Below are positions 55,388 to 63,838 of a stretch of DNA of 64,000 nt, piece after piece; the first letter of the stretch is position 1; every line of letters begins with the position of its first letter. The position numbers and the translations under genes are program-made. This stretch comes from Casimicrobium huifangae (GTDB lineage: Bacteria; Pseudomonadota; Gammaproteobacteria; Burkholderiales; Casimicrobiaceae). The notes beneath the pieces were generated by a model, which worked only from the letters and a program-made list of their open reading frames with translations, searched no databases and was not told the origin of the DNA. The stretch lies in NCBI RefSeq assembly GCF_009746125.1, contig NZ_CP041352.1, positions 3,022,436 through 3,086,435 on the forward strand, written 5' to 3'.

Positions 55388-56032
55388 TTAACGCCGCTTC
55401 GACAACTGCTCGCGCAAACGCGCGATCTCGCCATCCACGGCGCGGGAAACGACGTCGCGCACCTGCGTTGACGTGTCTTCGGCGACCTGATCAGCGATGT
55501 CGCGGGCAATGTCGGCCAGCGCCACCGTCAACGACTCACGCAAATGCGTTTTCAGCGAACCGGCAGCATGTAGCTCAAGTTGCTGCATGACCTGGCTGTA
55601 GACGCTGTGGCGCATTTCCTCCAGCCGGCTGATCAGCAATGCGTTGAATTGCTCGCGGGCGCTGGCCCCGCTGGCCGTGTTCGGCGCCGCGGCAATGGGC
55701 GTGTGTGGCGTTGTATCGCGCAACGCCGGCGGCGGGCCAACGCGTGGCGCAGCATTCGCGCTGGCGGCACTGCCCGGCGCCGCAGACGACGCGGGCACCG
55801 ATGGAGCGGGCGGCGCCGGTTTACGCACAGTGGGCACAGCAGCTGTTGCCGGCGCCGGCTGCGTGCGGGCAATCGCCGGCGGTGCGGCCAGCGTGGGACG
55901 CGGTGCCTCGGTATCGCCAATCTCGATCTCTTCGACAATCAGATCGGTCAGCACCGGCAATTCTTCCGGTACGCGCTGACGCATCATGCGGTCAGCTTGC
56001 GCAAGCAGATCTTTGGCGGCGGGCGTGCTCAT
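55388..56032 (-). CDS. Conserved-type hypothetical protein between valS and holC
   Basis: 214 residues. The N-terminal 40 residues (AAKDLLAQADRMMRQRVPEELPVLTDLIVEEIEIGD) could be a short interaction segment. Residues about 45-115 are an Ala/Pro-rich linker, and the C-terminal 90 residues form an amphipathic coiled region (LLISRLEEMRHSVYSQVMQQLELHAAGSLKTHL ... TQVRDVVSRAVDGEIARLREQL). No catalytic motif and no signal peptide. A protein of similar build often sits at this place in betaproteobacterial genomes, but its role is not known to me. Confidence 0.72.
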   Translation of the reverse strand: MSTPAAKDLLAQADRMMRQRVPEELPVLTDLIVEEIEIGDTEAPRPTLAAPPAIARTQPAPATAAVPTVRKPAPPAPSVPASSAAPGSAASANAAPRVGPPPALRDTTPHTPIAAAPNTASGASAREQFNALLISRLEEMRHSVYSQVMQQLELHAAGSLKTHLRESLTVALADIARDIADQVAEDTSTQVRDVVSRAVDGEIARLREQLSKRR

Positions 56033-56144
56033 GCAAACATTATGCGCGCAAAAGTGTCGGTAGAAAGCCCGCGTCTTGGGCTGTCTGCAATGCTGTTGTC
56101 ATCAGCGTGCTGCCCTGTCGCCAGCGGGCGACGAGACCACCGCG

Positions 56145-56567
56145 CTAGTTCGCCTGCATCACCGTATGCGTCAGCGGATAGCCGCGTTCTTTGTAGAACT
56201 TCCAGCGTTCCCGCCCGGCAGTGGCGCCCTCGTCATCACGTCCGATGATCTCGAACATGCGCTCGAAGCGGGCGAAGAATGGCGGCGGCTCGGTGCCAAG
56301 ATTGATCAGCACGTCGATCGCGCCGCTGTGCTCGCGCGCGTGGTCGACGATGATCGGCGTCTTCGCCGCATGCGGCGAGGCCAGGTTGACGTGCGGCAGG
56401 AACCCTTCGGGCTCCAGTTCCCAGAGCAGCTTGTCCAGCGTTGCGGTGGCGGCGGCATCGGGTGTCACCACCCGCACCCGCCGCCCCTGCGCATAGGCCT
56501 TCGCCACCAGCTTCGCGGTCGCCGACAGCGGATTGGCAACGCCGGAGTAGAAGCTGATTTCGGTCAT
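56145..56567 (-). CDS. holC: DNA polymerase III chi subunit
   Basis: 140 residues. EISFYSGVANPLSATAKLVAKAYAQGRRVRV and PDAAATATLDKLLWELEPEGFLPHVN are the chi pattern, followed by PIIVDHAREHSGAIDVLINLG and FERMFEIIGRDDEGATAGRERWKFYKERGYPLTH. Chi bridges the clamp loader and single-stranded DNA-binding protein. Position between valS and pepA is canonical. Confidence 0.93.
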   Translation of the reverse strand: MTEISFYSGVANPLSATAKLVAKAYAQGRRVRVVTPDAAATATLDKLLWELEPEGFLPHVNLASPHAAKTPIIVDHAREHSGAIDVLINLGTEPPPFFARFERMFEIIGRDDEGATAGRERWKFYKERGYPLTHTVMQAN

Positions 56568-56626
56568 TGCTTCAGCGAGCAGTGAGCATGTAAACGGTGA
56601 TCGACGCCATACTCACTGCGCATCGC

Positions 56627-58102
56627 TCACTTTTCGTTGGCCATCACATAGTCAACCAGTGCTGCGACCGGACGACCAGTTGCGCCCTTCTCCTTGCCCG
56701 AGCCCTTGTAGGCCACGCCAGCGATGTCGAGATGCGCCCAGTCGTACTTTTTGGTGAAACGCCACAGGAAGCAGGCGGCGGTGATCGCCCCGCCTTCGCG
56801 ACCGGCCACGTTGGCCATGTCGGCAAAGTTGGAGTTGAGCGCTTCCTGATAGTCCTCCTCCAGCGGCATGCGCCAGAAGCGGTCGTTCATCTTCTTGCCG
56901 GCGGCGAGGATGTCATCCGCGAGCTTGTCGTTGCTGGCGAACAAGCCGGCGTTGTGACTGCCCAACGCAACCACACAGGCGCCGGTCAGGGTGGCAATGT
57001 CGATCACCGCCTTCGGCTTGAAGCGCTCGGCGTAGGTCAGCGCGTCGCAGAGGATCAGACGGCCTTCGGCATCGGTGTTGAGCACTTCGATGGTCTGCCC
57101 GCTCATGCTCTTGAACACGTCACCGGGTTTGGTGGCCTTGCCCGACGGCATGTTTTCGCAGGCGACGACGAGACCGACGATGTTCTGCTTGGGCTTCAGT
57201 TCGGCCACCGCTTTCATCACGCCGAACACCGTGCCGGCACCGGACATGTCCCACTTCATGTGGTCCATGTCACCCGCCGGTTTCAGCGAGATGCCGCCGG
57301 TATCGAAGGTGACGCCCTTGCCGACAAACACCGTCGGCGCGTCACCCTTCTTGCCGCCGCTGTATTCAAACACGATGAAACGTGGCGGCTCTTCACTGCC
57401 GTTGGTCACCGAAAGGAACGAGCCCATGCCCAGTTTTTCGATCGCCTTGCGATCCATCACAGTCACCTTGAGGCCGTGCGACTTGGCGAGCTTCTTCGCT
57501 TCGTCGCCCAGGCGTGTCGGCGTGCAGTGATTGGCCGGCAGATTGCCGAGGTATTTGGTGAACTCGATGCCGTGCGTCATCGCCACTGCGTTCTTGAGCG
57601 CCGCCGGTGCGGCCTTGGCCGCAGCCTCCGGCATGCCGAAGCGCACGCGCTTGAGGGCAGGTTTCGGCTTGGTGCTGGTGCCCTTGGTTTCATCAAAGCG
57701 GTAGGTCGCGTCGGAGACACCCAGCACCATCTGCTGCATGGCATCAACGGCACCTTCTGCCAGCGGGAATACCGTCAGCTCGGCCTGCTCCAGCTCAACT
57801 GCACACGCTGCCAGGGCGCGGCCCGTCGCACGCGCGTCCTTGGCGCTCAGCGCGTTGCCACTGCCAGCACCGTAGACGACAACGCGGGCGGCACTCACAC
57901 CTGTCAGATTGAACAGCGGCAGCACCGCGCCGGCGCGCCCGGCAAACGACGCGGCTTTCACCGCCGCAGCCAGCGCACCCTTGCTGGCCTTGTCGATGTC
58001 CTGCGCCGCCCAGGAGAGCTTCTGGCCCTCGTGTACGGCAACCGCGACGACATCGGTCTTGGTATTGGACGGATGGTCGGCGCGCAGCGAAAAGTCGATC
58101 AT
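56627..58102 (-). CDS. pepA: Leucyl aminopeptidase (cytosol aminopeptidase)
   Basis: 491 residues. The metal-binding core is VGKGVTFDTGGISLKPAGDMDHMKWDMSGAG and the signature NTDAEGRLILCDALTYAERF is intact, so it should be an active M17 enzyme with two metals. It removes N-terminal residues and, in relatives, also binds DNA. It diverges from lptF with an 86-base gap and is followed by holC. Confidence 0.95.
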   Translation of the reverse strand: MIDFSLRADHPSNTKTDVVAVAVHEGQKLSWAAQDIDKASKGALAAAVKAASFAGRAGAVLPLFNLTGVSAARVVVYGAGSGNALSAKDARATGRALAACAVELEQAELTVFPLAEGAVDAMQQMVLGVSDATYRFDETKGTSTKPKPALKRVRFGMPEAAAKAAPAALKNAVAMTHGIEFTKYLGNLPANHCTPTRLGDEAKKLAKSHGLKVTVMDRKAIEKLGMGSFLSVTNGSEEPPRFIVFEYSGGKKGDAPTVFVGKGVTFDTGGISLKPAGDMDHMKWDMSGAGTVFGVMKAVAELKPKQNIVGLVVACENMPSGKATKPGDVFKSMSGQTIEVLNTDAEGRLILCDALTYAERFKPKAVIDIATLTGACVVALGSHNAGLFASNDKLADDILAAGKKMNDRFWRMPLEEDYQEALNSNFADMANVAGREGGAITAACFLWRFTKKYDWAHLDIAGVAYKGSGKEKGATGRPVAALVDYVMANEK

Positions 58103-58188
58103 GGTTCGATCTTCCTTATTACAAAAATGGTTCAGTAGGTAAACTCTGCAATTATCGCCAAAGCGCCCGCGCGCTCCGCCGCCCCCCC

Positions 58189-59313
58189 ATGATCTTCCGA
58201 CGCGCCCTGCTGCGCGAGCTGACCACCAACGCGATCTATGTCTTCGTGGTGCTGGTGGCTATCCTTGTCACGCAATTCCTGATCAAGCTGATCGGCGCAG
58301 CCTCCGCTGGTTCGTTGCCGACCGATGGTCTGATTCCGCTGGTGGGCTTTCGCCTGATCTCGCAGCTGCCGCCGCTGATCGTGATCGCCATGTTCGTGTC
58401 GATCCTGCTGACGCTTTCCCGCGGGTGGCGCGACAGTGAGATGGCGATCTGGATGTCGAGCGGGCAAAGCCTGCTCTCCTGGGTGCGGCCGGTACTCACT
58501 TTCGCGTTGCCGATGCTGGTGATCGCGATGGTGCTGTCGACCGTGCTGTCGCCATGGGCCGAGCGGCGCTCGATTGAGTACCGGCGGATTCTCGAGGCGC
58601 GCGACGAGCTGTCGGTGCTTGCCCCGGGACTCTTTCAGGAACTGCGCAAGACCAAGCAGGTGTACTTCGTTGAAGGTGTCAACCTGATCGACGGCACCAT
58701 CAAGAACGTCTTTGTGTTTGCCGACGACCCCAATGGGCAGTGGCTGGTGCGTGCGTTGCAAGGCTTTCTCTACCAGGACAAGACCGGTGACCGCTACGTG
58801 ATCCTCGAAAAGGGCAATCGCGTAAAGCACACCAGCGCACAGGCGGGGCCCAACGAGTACGAATTTGCCAGTTTTGATCGCTACGGCATTCGCATGACGG
58901 GCAACGAGGTCAAGGATGATCCGCTGGAAGAACGCGCCAAGGACACCATTGCCTTGCTCCAGGAGGGCACGCCATCGGGCCTCGGTCAGGTGTTTTACCG
59001 GCTTTCCGTCCCCATCGCGGGTATCGCGCTGGCGCTACTGGCAATCCCGCTGGCATACGTCAATCCGCGGCTGGGGCGGTCGATCAATCTGATCATCGCG
59101 ATCCTGCTGCTGATGATCTCGCTGAACGTGATGAACATCATTCAGGCGCAGATTGACCAGCAGCGCATCGGGCTGATCGCAGCCCTGCTGGTCTTTCATC
59201 TGTCGCTGGCAGCCATCGTTGCCGGCGTCTTCTACTATCGGTACCGGGGTGCGGTGTTCATCTGGCGCAGCCGCACGCAAGCCACGACCACCGACCACGG
59301 AAGCGCGGCATGA
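58189..59313 (+). CDS. lptF: LPS export permease LptF
   Basis: 374 residues with three membrane segments in each half and a periplasmic beta-jellyroll between. FRRALLRELTTNAIYVFVVLVAILVTQ is the N-terminal transmembrane start and ERRSIEYRRILEARDELSVLAPGLF leads into the periplasmic domain. LptF pairs with LptG and LptB to lift lipopolysaccharide out of the inner membrane. Its stop overlaps the lptG start in ATGA. Confidence 0.95.
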   Translation: MIFRRALLRELTTNAIYVFVVLVAILVTQFLIKLIGAASAGSLPTDGLIPLVGFRLISQLPPLIVIAMFVSILLTLSRGWRDSEMAIWMSSGQSLLSWVRPVLTFALPMLVIAMVLSTVLSPWAERRSIEYRRILEARDELSVLAPGLFQELRKTKQVYFVEGVNLIDGTIKNVFVFADDPNGQWLVRALQGFLYQDKTGDRYVILEKGNRVKHTSAQAGPNEYEFASFDRYGIRMTGNEVKDDPLEERAKDTIALLQEGTPSGLGQVFYRLSVPIAGIALALLAIPLAYVNPRLGRSINLIIAILLLMISLNVMNIIQAQIDQQRIGLIAALLVFHLSLAAIVAGVFYYRYRGAVFIWRSRTQATTTDHGSAA

Positions 59314-60377
59314 AAACGCTGAGCCGCTACCTGGCAAAGGAAGTCGCCGCCTCTACGCTGCTGGTATTGGCGGCGCTGCTGATGCTATGGGTGTTTTACG
59401 ACCTGCTCGCCGAACTGGGCTCGCTGCGCGCATTGAATGCCGCGCAGTTTCTGGTGCTGGTGGCGGCAACCATCCCCGGTCACCTTTATGAACTGTTGCC
59501 GGTGGCTGCGCTGATCGGTACCCTGTTCGCACTGGCACAACTGGCCAGCAACAGCGAGTATGGCGTCATGCGTACGTCCGGCGTGTCGGTGCTGCAGGTG
59601 GCCATGGTGCTGTTCGGTGTCAGTCTGGTTGTCGCCGGCGCTGTATTCGTGATTGGTGAATATGTGGTGCCTCGCGCCGAGCAGCTGGTGTTGCGCGTGC
59701 GCGCGTTTGCCGGCGCTCGCCCCTACGTCGCACGTGCCTTTGAATCTGGGTTCTGGTTCAAGGACGGCAACACATTCATCAACATCGGCAGCGTGCTGCC
59801 GGATGGATCGTTGCGCAAGGTACGCGTGTTCGAGTATCGCGACGCCACGCATCTCGGGCGAACCATGACTGCCGAGGCGGCGACCTTCCTCGGCGGCCAG
59901 CAATGGACGCTTGATCGTGTGACCGAAACCAGCTTTGGTCGCGAGGTCACAGTGTCGCAGAGTGACAAGGCCGAATGGCGCTCGGTGCTTACACCGAACA
60001 TGCTGTCGGTGCTGCAGGTTGAACCGGGACGGCTGTCGATCAGCGGCCTGTGGGAATACATCGCGCACTTGCAGGCAAACCGGCAGGATTCGCGACGGTT
60101 CGAAGTCGCGCTCTGGGGAAAGTTCTTCTACCCGCTCGCCACCTGCGTGCTGGTGCTGCTGGCGCTGCCGTTCGCCCAGATCCAGCAGCGCGCCGGCGGC
60201 GTCGGTATGCGTATCTTCGTTGGCATCCTGCTCGGCTTGGTGTTCATCGTGTTCAACCGGCTGTTTTCCTATCTCGCGCTGCTGCACGAGTGGCCGCCAT
60301 TCCTCGGCGCGATGCTGCCCGGACTGATCTTCCTGTCTGCTGCGACGGCGATGATTTACCGGCTGGAGCGAAGGTAA
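59310..60377 (+). CDS. lptG: LPS export permease LptG
   Basis: 355 residues, homologous to LptF with the same six-segment and jellyroll layout: MKTLSRYLAKEVAASTLLVLAALLMLWVFYDLLAELG at the start, then a periplasmic domain with FWFKDGNTFINIGSVLPDG. The end (LALLHEWPPFLGAMLPGLIFLSAATAMIYRLER) is typical. It is the partner of LptF in the LptB2FG transporter. It is followed by a bidirectional terminator shared with rpmA. Confidence 0.95.
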   Translation: MKTLSRYLAKEVAASTLLVLAALLMLWVFYDLLAELGSLRALNAAQFLVLVAATIPGHLYELLPVAALIGTLFALAQLASNSEYGVMRTSGVSVLQVAMVLFGVSLVVAGAVFVIGEYVVPRAEQLVLRVRAFAGARPYVARAFESGFWFKDGNTFINIGSVLPDGSLRKVRVFEYRDATHLGRTMTAEAATFLGGQQWTLDRVTETSFGREVTVSQSDKAEWRSVLTPNMLSVLQVEPGRLSISGLWEYIAHLQANRQDSRRFEVALWGKFFYPLATCVLVLLALPFAQIQQRAGGVGMRIFVGILLGLVFIVFNRLFSYLALLHEWPPFLGAMLPGLIFLSAATAMIYRLERR

Positions 60378-60412
60378 CGGCGACGTCCGACACCGCGAAT
60401 GCAGCAGACAAC

Positions 60413-60438
60413 AAAAAAGCACCCGAGGGTGCTTTTTT
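60413..60438. terminator. Bidirectional terminator between lptG and rpmA
   Basis: AAAAAAGCACCC (60413-60424) and GGGTGCTTTTTT (60427-60438) are fully complementary around two bases. A run of A on one side and T on the other allows termination of both converging transcripts. Confidence 0.93.
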
Positions 60439-60476
60439 GATTTGCGCGAGAGTTTTGCCTTCTCGCGAAGAGCGCG

Positions 60477-60749
60477 TTACTCAGCAGCAGCTGCCAGCGG
60501 AACGATGTTCGCGTACTTGCGATTCTTCTCGCCCTTGATCACGAACTGCACCGTACCGGTGACCGTCGCGAACAGCGTGTGATCCTTGCCCATGCCGACG
60601 TTGACGCCCGGATGGATGGTGGTACCACGCTGGCGCATGATGATGGTGCCGGCGTTGATCAGTTCGCCGCCATAGGACTTGACGCCCAGGCGTTTCGATT
60701 CGGAATCGCGACCGTTGCGTGTTGAGCCGCCGCCTTTTTTATGTGCCAT
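60477..60749 (-). CDS. rpmA: 50S ribosomal protein L27
   Basis: 90 residues. [20 protein letters not shown] followed by [45 protein letters not shown] is the L27 signature. The N-terminal tail reaches the peptidyl transferase centre. It follows rplU by 12 bases and is cotranscribed with it. The GTPase gene obgE, often next, is not here. Confidence 0.97.
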   Translation of the reverse strand: MAHKKGGGSTRNGRDSESKRLGVKSYGGELINAGTIIMRQRGTTIHPGVNVGMGKDHTLFATVTGTVQFVIKGEKNRKYANIVPLAAAAE

Positions 60750-60761
60750 GACTGACTCCTG

Positions 60762-61118
60762 TTAGTTGCTCGCAGCGGCTTCGGCTTTGGCAAGTTCCTT
60801 GCCGTCGGCGCCGTAGATTGCCGAGAACTGCACCTCGGTGTAGCCCTGACGATGGCCCTGGCTCTTGCGATAGTGCTTGCGACGACGCATCTTGAAGATG
60901 CGAACCTTGTCGCCCTTGCCGTGCTCGATGACCGTTGCATCGACTTTTGCCCCTGCGACGAGGGGCGCGCCAAACACCACATCAGCGCCCGCACCAACGG
61001 CGAGCACTTCACTGAAAGTGATGGTTGCGCCGATGTCTGCAGGTATCTGTTCTACCTTTAATTTTTCGCCAGCGGATACGCGATACTGCTTCCCGCCGGT
61101 TTTTATGACCGCATACAT
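60762..61118 (-). CDS. rplU: 50S ribosomal protein L21
   Basis: 118 residues from the ATG at 61118, where [25 protein letters not shown] begins; the 14-codon upstream extension would start in the leader and is rejected. [15 protein letters not shown] ends the conserved part, with a short AKAEAAASN tail. It binds 23S rRNA. The promoter is at 61187-61215. Confidence 0.97.
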   Translation of the reverse strand: MYAVIKTGGKQYRVSAGEKLKVEQIPADIGATITFSEVLAVGAGADVVFGAPLVAGAKVDATVIEHGKGDKVRIFKMRRRKHYRKSQGHRQGYTEVQFSAIYGADGKELAKAEAAASN

Positions 61119-61186
61119 GGATAACAAACCTTTGATTTGATTGACTTTCCCGGCGCGCAATACGTGCTACGTGCAGAGAGCCGACG

Positions 61187-61215
61187 ATTATAGCGTGGGC
61201 CAATGCGAGGAGCAA
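61187..61215 (-). promoter_or_regulatory. Sigma-70-type promoter of rplU-rpmA
   Basis: On the minus strand a -10 box TATAAT (complement of ATTATA at 61187-61192) is preceded by TTGCTC (complement of 61210-61215) with a 17-base spacer. The start codon lies about 70 bases downstream. Repeat copy F begins 70 bases upstream of the -35. Confidence 0.75.
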
Positions 61216-61284
61216 GCGCACGAGTCGCGACCGCCATGCTCGACGGCAATGAGCAGACTGATCGACAGTTGACTGCCAACGATA

Positions 61285-61400
61285 CAGCTTTTCAACGAAA
61301 TTACCAATTTAATTGGGCTGACAGCATAAATATGGCAAAGTCGACTTTCATAATATTTGCGCTTTAAGCCATGTAAAATGGTCGTTTCATTAGAAAGCTG
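61285..61400. repeat. Intergenic imperfect palindrome family, copy F
   Basis: 116 bp between the divergent rplU promoter and ispB. Ends CAGCTTT and AAAGCTG are perfect complements over seven bases; inner ACCA pairs with TGGT and GGCT with AGCC; the centre is a perfect AAAGTCGACTTT palindrome. It is the best reference for the family together with copy E. Confidence 0.92.
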
Positions 61401-61550
61401 ATAGCTAGCTACCGGCCAGGCAAAGCAGCAAGACACACTTGCCGACTGCAACGGCGAAATGGCGGCGGCCGCTAGCAGCGTCGCAAACGCATGCCCGATA
61501 TCGGAGCACGCCGTCAGTCACTACTCACCCCGCTGGCTACAATTTGCTGT

Positions 61551-62618
61551 ATGTACTCTGAAGTCGTTGGCTCTCGCCCCGTGCAAGCCGTGCCACCTGT
61601 AGCCCCAGCGGAACGCACGCCGGGCCAGTCTGGCCGGACGGCTGCCGGATTGCAGCGGCATCTGCAGGCGGAATTGGGCGCGCTCGACACCCGGTTGCGT
61701 GCCACGCTGGATTCGGACGTTGCACTGATTCGCGCCATTTCAGACTACATCGTTTCTGCGGGCGGCAAGCGCCTGCGGCCGGTGCTGGTGTTTCTGTCGG
61801 CGCAGGCCTTGGGCACCAATCCACTGTCGCCACTGGTCATCGACCTCGCGGCCACGGTGGAGCTGATCCACACCGCCACGCTGCTGCATGATGACGTCGT
61901 GGACGAATCCGACCTGCGCCGCGGTCGTGCCACCGCCAACGCCGAATTCGGCAATGCTGCCAGCGTGCTGGTGGGCGATTTCCTTTACAGCCGGGCGTTT
62001 CAGGTCATGGTTGGCACCGGCAAGCTGCGCGTGCTGGAGCTGCTGTCTGAAGCCACCAACCGCATCGCTGAAGGCGAAGTGATGCAGCTGATGGCGCTGG
62101 GTCGGCTCGACCTGAGCGAAGCGGACTATATGCAGGTCATCGAGGCCAAGACCGCCAAGCTGTTCGAGGCGGCCGGTGCGCTGGGGGCTATCGCTGCCGG
62201 CGCTGACGCGCGCACCGAGCGCGCGATGTCTGAATACAGCCGGCGACTCGGCGTGGCCTTCCAGATTGCCGACGACGTGCTTGACTATCGCGGCGAAGCC
62301 AGCACGCTCGGCAAGAGCCTCGGGGACGACCTGGCAGAAGGCAAACTGACACTGCCCATCATCCTTGCACTGCAACGCGGCAGCGACGCAGGCAAGGCAC
62401 TGGTGCGTAGCGTTTTGTCAAAACCGCATGCCGTGGAGCCTGAACAGTTCCAGCAGGTCATGGAGGTGCTCGAGTCCTGCGGCGCGCTGGATAGTTCGCT
62501 GGCGCGGGCCCAGAGCGAAGCGCAGGCCGCCGCAGCGGAGATTGCCACGCTGCCAGATAGCGCAGCCAAGCAATGGATGCTAGAATTATGTTCTTACGCA
62601 GTTAAACGCAACGTCTGA
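61551..62618 (+). CDS. ispB: Polyprenyl (octaprenyl) diphosphate synthase
   Basis: 355 residues from the ATG at 61551. SAGGKRLRPVLVFLSAQALG, LLHDDVVDESDLRRGRATAN (first Asp-rich motif), FQIADDVLDYRGE (second) and DDLAEGKLTLPIILAL are the trans-prenyltransferase signatures. The product supplies the ubiquinone side chain, consistent with ubiB elsewhere in the window. A -10-like TACAAT (61538-61543) is only seven bases before the ATG, so the mRNA may be leaderless. Divergence from rplU-rpmA is the common arrangement. Confidence 0.94.
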   Translation: MYSEVVGSRPVQAVPPVAPAERTPGQSGRTAAGLQRHLQAELGALDTRLRATLDSDVALIRAISDYIVSAGGKRLRPVLVFLSAQALGTNPLSPLVIDLAATVELIHTATLLHDDVVDESDLRRGRATANAEFGNAASVLVGDFLYSRAFQVMVGTGKLRVLELLSEATNRIAEGEVMQLMALGRLDLSEADYMQVIEAKTAKLFEAAGALGAIAAGADARTERAMSEYSRRLGVAFQIADDVLDYRGEASTLGKSLGDDLAEGKLTLPIILALQRGSDAGKALVRSVLSKPHAVEPEQFQQVMEVLESCGALDSSLARAQSEAQAAAAEIATLPDSAAKQWMLELCSYAVKRNV

Positions 62619-62696
62619 GTTGTCAGCAGACGTCTGAATCGTCAAACTGCTTCGGCTGCGATGCCTGTACACGGCACCGATCAGTCGAGTCCAAGT

Positions 62697-62773
62697 CGGG
62701 GTGTAGCTTAGCCTGGTAGAGCGCTACGTTCGGGACGTAGAGGCCGGAGGTTCGAATCCTCTCACCCCGACCA
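62697..62773 (+). tRNA. tRNA-Pro (anticodon CGG)
   Basis: 77 nt. The acceptor stem CGGGGTG pairs with CACCCCG, followed by A and an encoded CCA. The D-arm has AGCTTAGCCTGGTAGAGC, the anticodon arm CTACG/CGTAG with loop TTCGGGA gives anticodon CGG (reads CCG), and the T-arm contains GGTTCGAATCC. It is in the intergenic region after ispB. Confidence 0.97.
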
Positions 62774-62969
62774 ATTCCATTCTTCCCAAGTCAATAGCGC
62801 GGTCAGCCTGTCTGCCTGGGCGTTTGCGCGCACACGTCGTCACGACTCGCCGGTCGTAGGCGCGAAGCCTCTGCGCTCCGGCGTTGTGTCCGTGCCGCGC
62901 TACTGGCTGCCGCGGCCTCAATGCAATGCCCGGCAAGCACTCGCCCCCCTCGCAGCTAGTCTGTACGGC

Positions 62970-63806
62970 CTAAACCGTCGCCAGCGCCATCAACCCCGAG
63001 GCCGTGTTGGAAATCGGGATGTGATAGTTGCTGTGGATCTTCTTCAGCGTGCCCGGCACCGCTGCGCGCGCTGCGAGCCACATCAACAGCTCCACGCCCT
63101 GCGTACCGGTCTTTTCCACCAGTTCATGGATCGAGAACTGCGTCGCCCACGCCGGGTCGTGGATCATGCTGTCCATGAACTTGAGATCGAAGTCCTTGTT
63201 GATGAAGCCAGCACGTTCGCCGTCCAGCTGGTGCGACAGGCCGCCCGTGCCGATCACCACCACCTTCTTGTTGCTGTCCCAGCTGCGAATCGCATCACCC
63301 ACCGCCTGACCGAAGGCATAGCAACGCCTGGCTGAAGGCAGCGGGAATTGCACGGTGTTGATGCAAACCGGCACTGCCGGGATCGGACACGGGCTTTGCG
63401 GCCAGAAGAGTTTCAGCGGAATGGTGAACGCGTGATCCACCAGCATCTCCTGGCAGGTGGTGATGTCGAACTCGCGATCAATCAGCTTGTTGATCAGGTG
63501 CCACGACAGATCAACGTCGCCGCGCGTCGGCGCCAGTGTGGGGATGCCCCAGCCCTCGTCCGCGTTGTGATATTCGGGCGCGGCGCCGACCGAGAAGGTC
63601 GGCATCTTGTCGAGGAAGAAGTTCAGGCCGTGATCGTTGTAAAGGACGACCGCAACATCTGGCTTGGTCTCGTCAAGCCATTTCCGCACGGGGATGAAGC
63701 CATCGAAAAACGGCTTCCAGTACGCATCCTGCTGCAGGTTTTTCGCGATCGCGCCCCCGATCGCGGGGACGTGGGACGTGGTGAGCATGCCGACAATTTT
63801 TGCCAT
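62970..63806 (-). CDS. ligB: Protocatechuate 4,5-dioxygenase beta subunit (class III extradiol, LigB)
   Basis: 278 residues. MLTTSHVPAIGGAI with the first metal histidine, VVLYNDHGLNFF with the second, DVDLSWHLINKLIDREFDITTCQEMLVDHAF and GTGGLSHQLDGERAGFI match the LigB catalytic subunit. It cleaves protocatechuate or a related catechol acid (gallate) with ferrous iron. The alpha subunit gene lies just upstream on the same strand, truncated by the window edge, so the pair forms one enzyme. Confidence 0.9.
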   Translation of the reverse strand: MAKIVGMLTTSHVPAIGGAIAKNLQQDAYWKPFFDGFIPVRKWLDETKPDVAVVLYNDHGLNFFLDKMPTFSVGAAPEYHNADEGWGIPTLAPTRGDVDLSWHLINKLIDREFDITTCQEMLVDHAFTIPLKLFWPQSPCPIPAVPVCINTVQFPLPSARRCYAFGQAVGDAIRSWDSNKKVVVIGTGGLSHQLDGERAGFINKDFDLKFMDSMIHDPAWATQFSIHELVEKTGTQGVELLMWLAARAAVPGTLKKIHSNYHIPISNTASGLMALATV

Positions 63807-63838
63807 GTGATTTCTCTGCTTATCCTTGGTTGGTCGGC

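Noticed and set aside
56597-58138. 513-codon open frame opposite pepA
   Set aside because: Antisense to a complete aminopeptidase with both signatures; no motif of its own.
61285-61400. Integron attC site as an explanation for the 118-bp palindromes
   Set aside because: The ends lack the GTTRRRY/RYYYAAC core sites, no cassette-like gene arrays or integrase are present, and the copies are spread among unrelated housekeeping genes.
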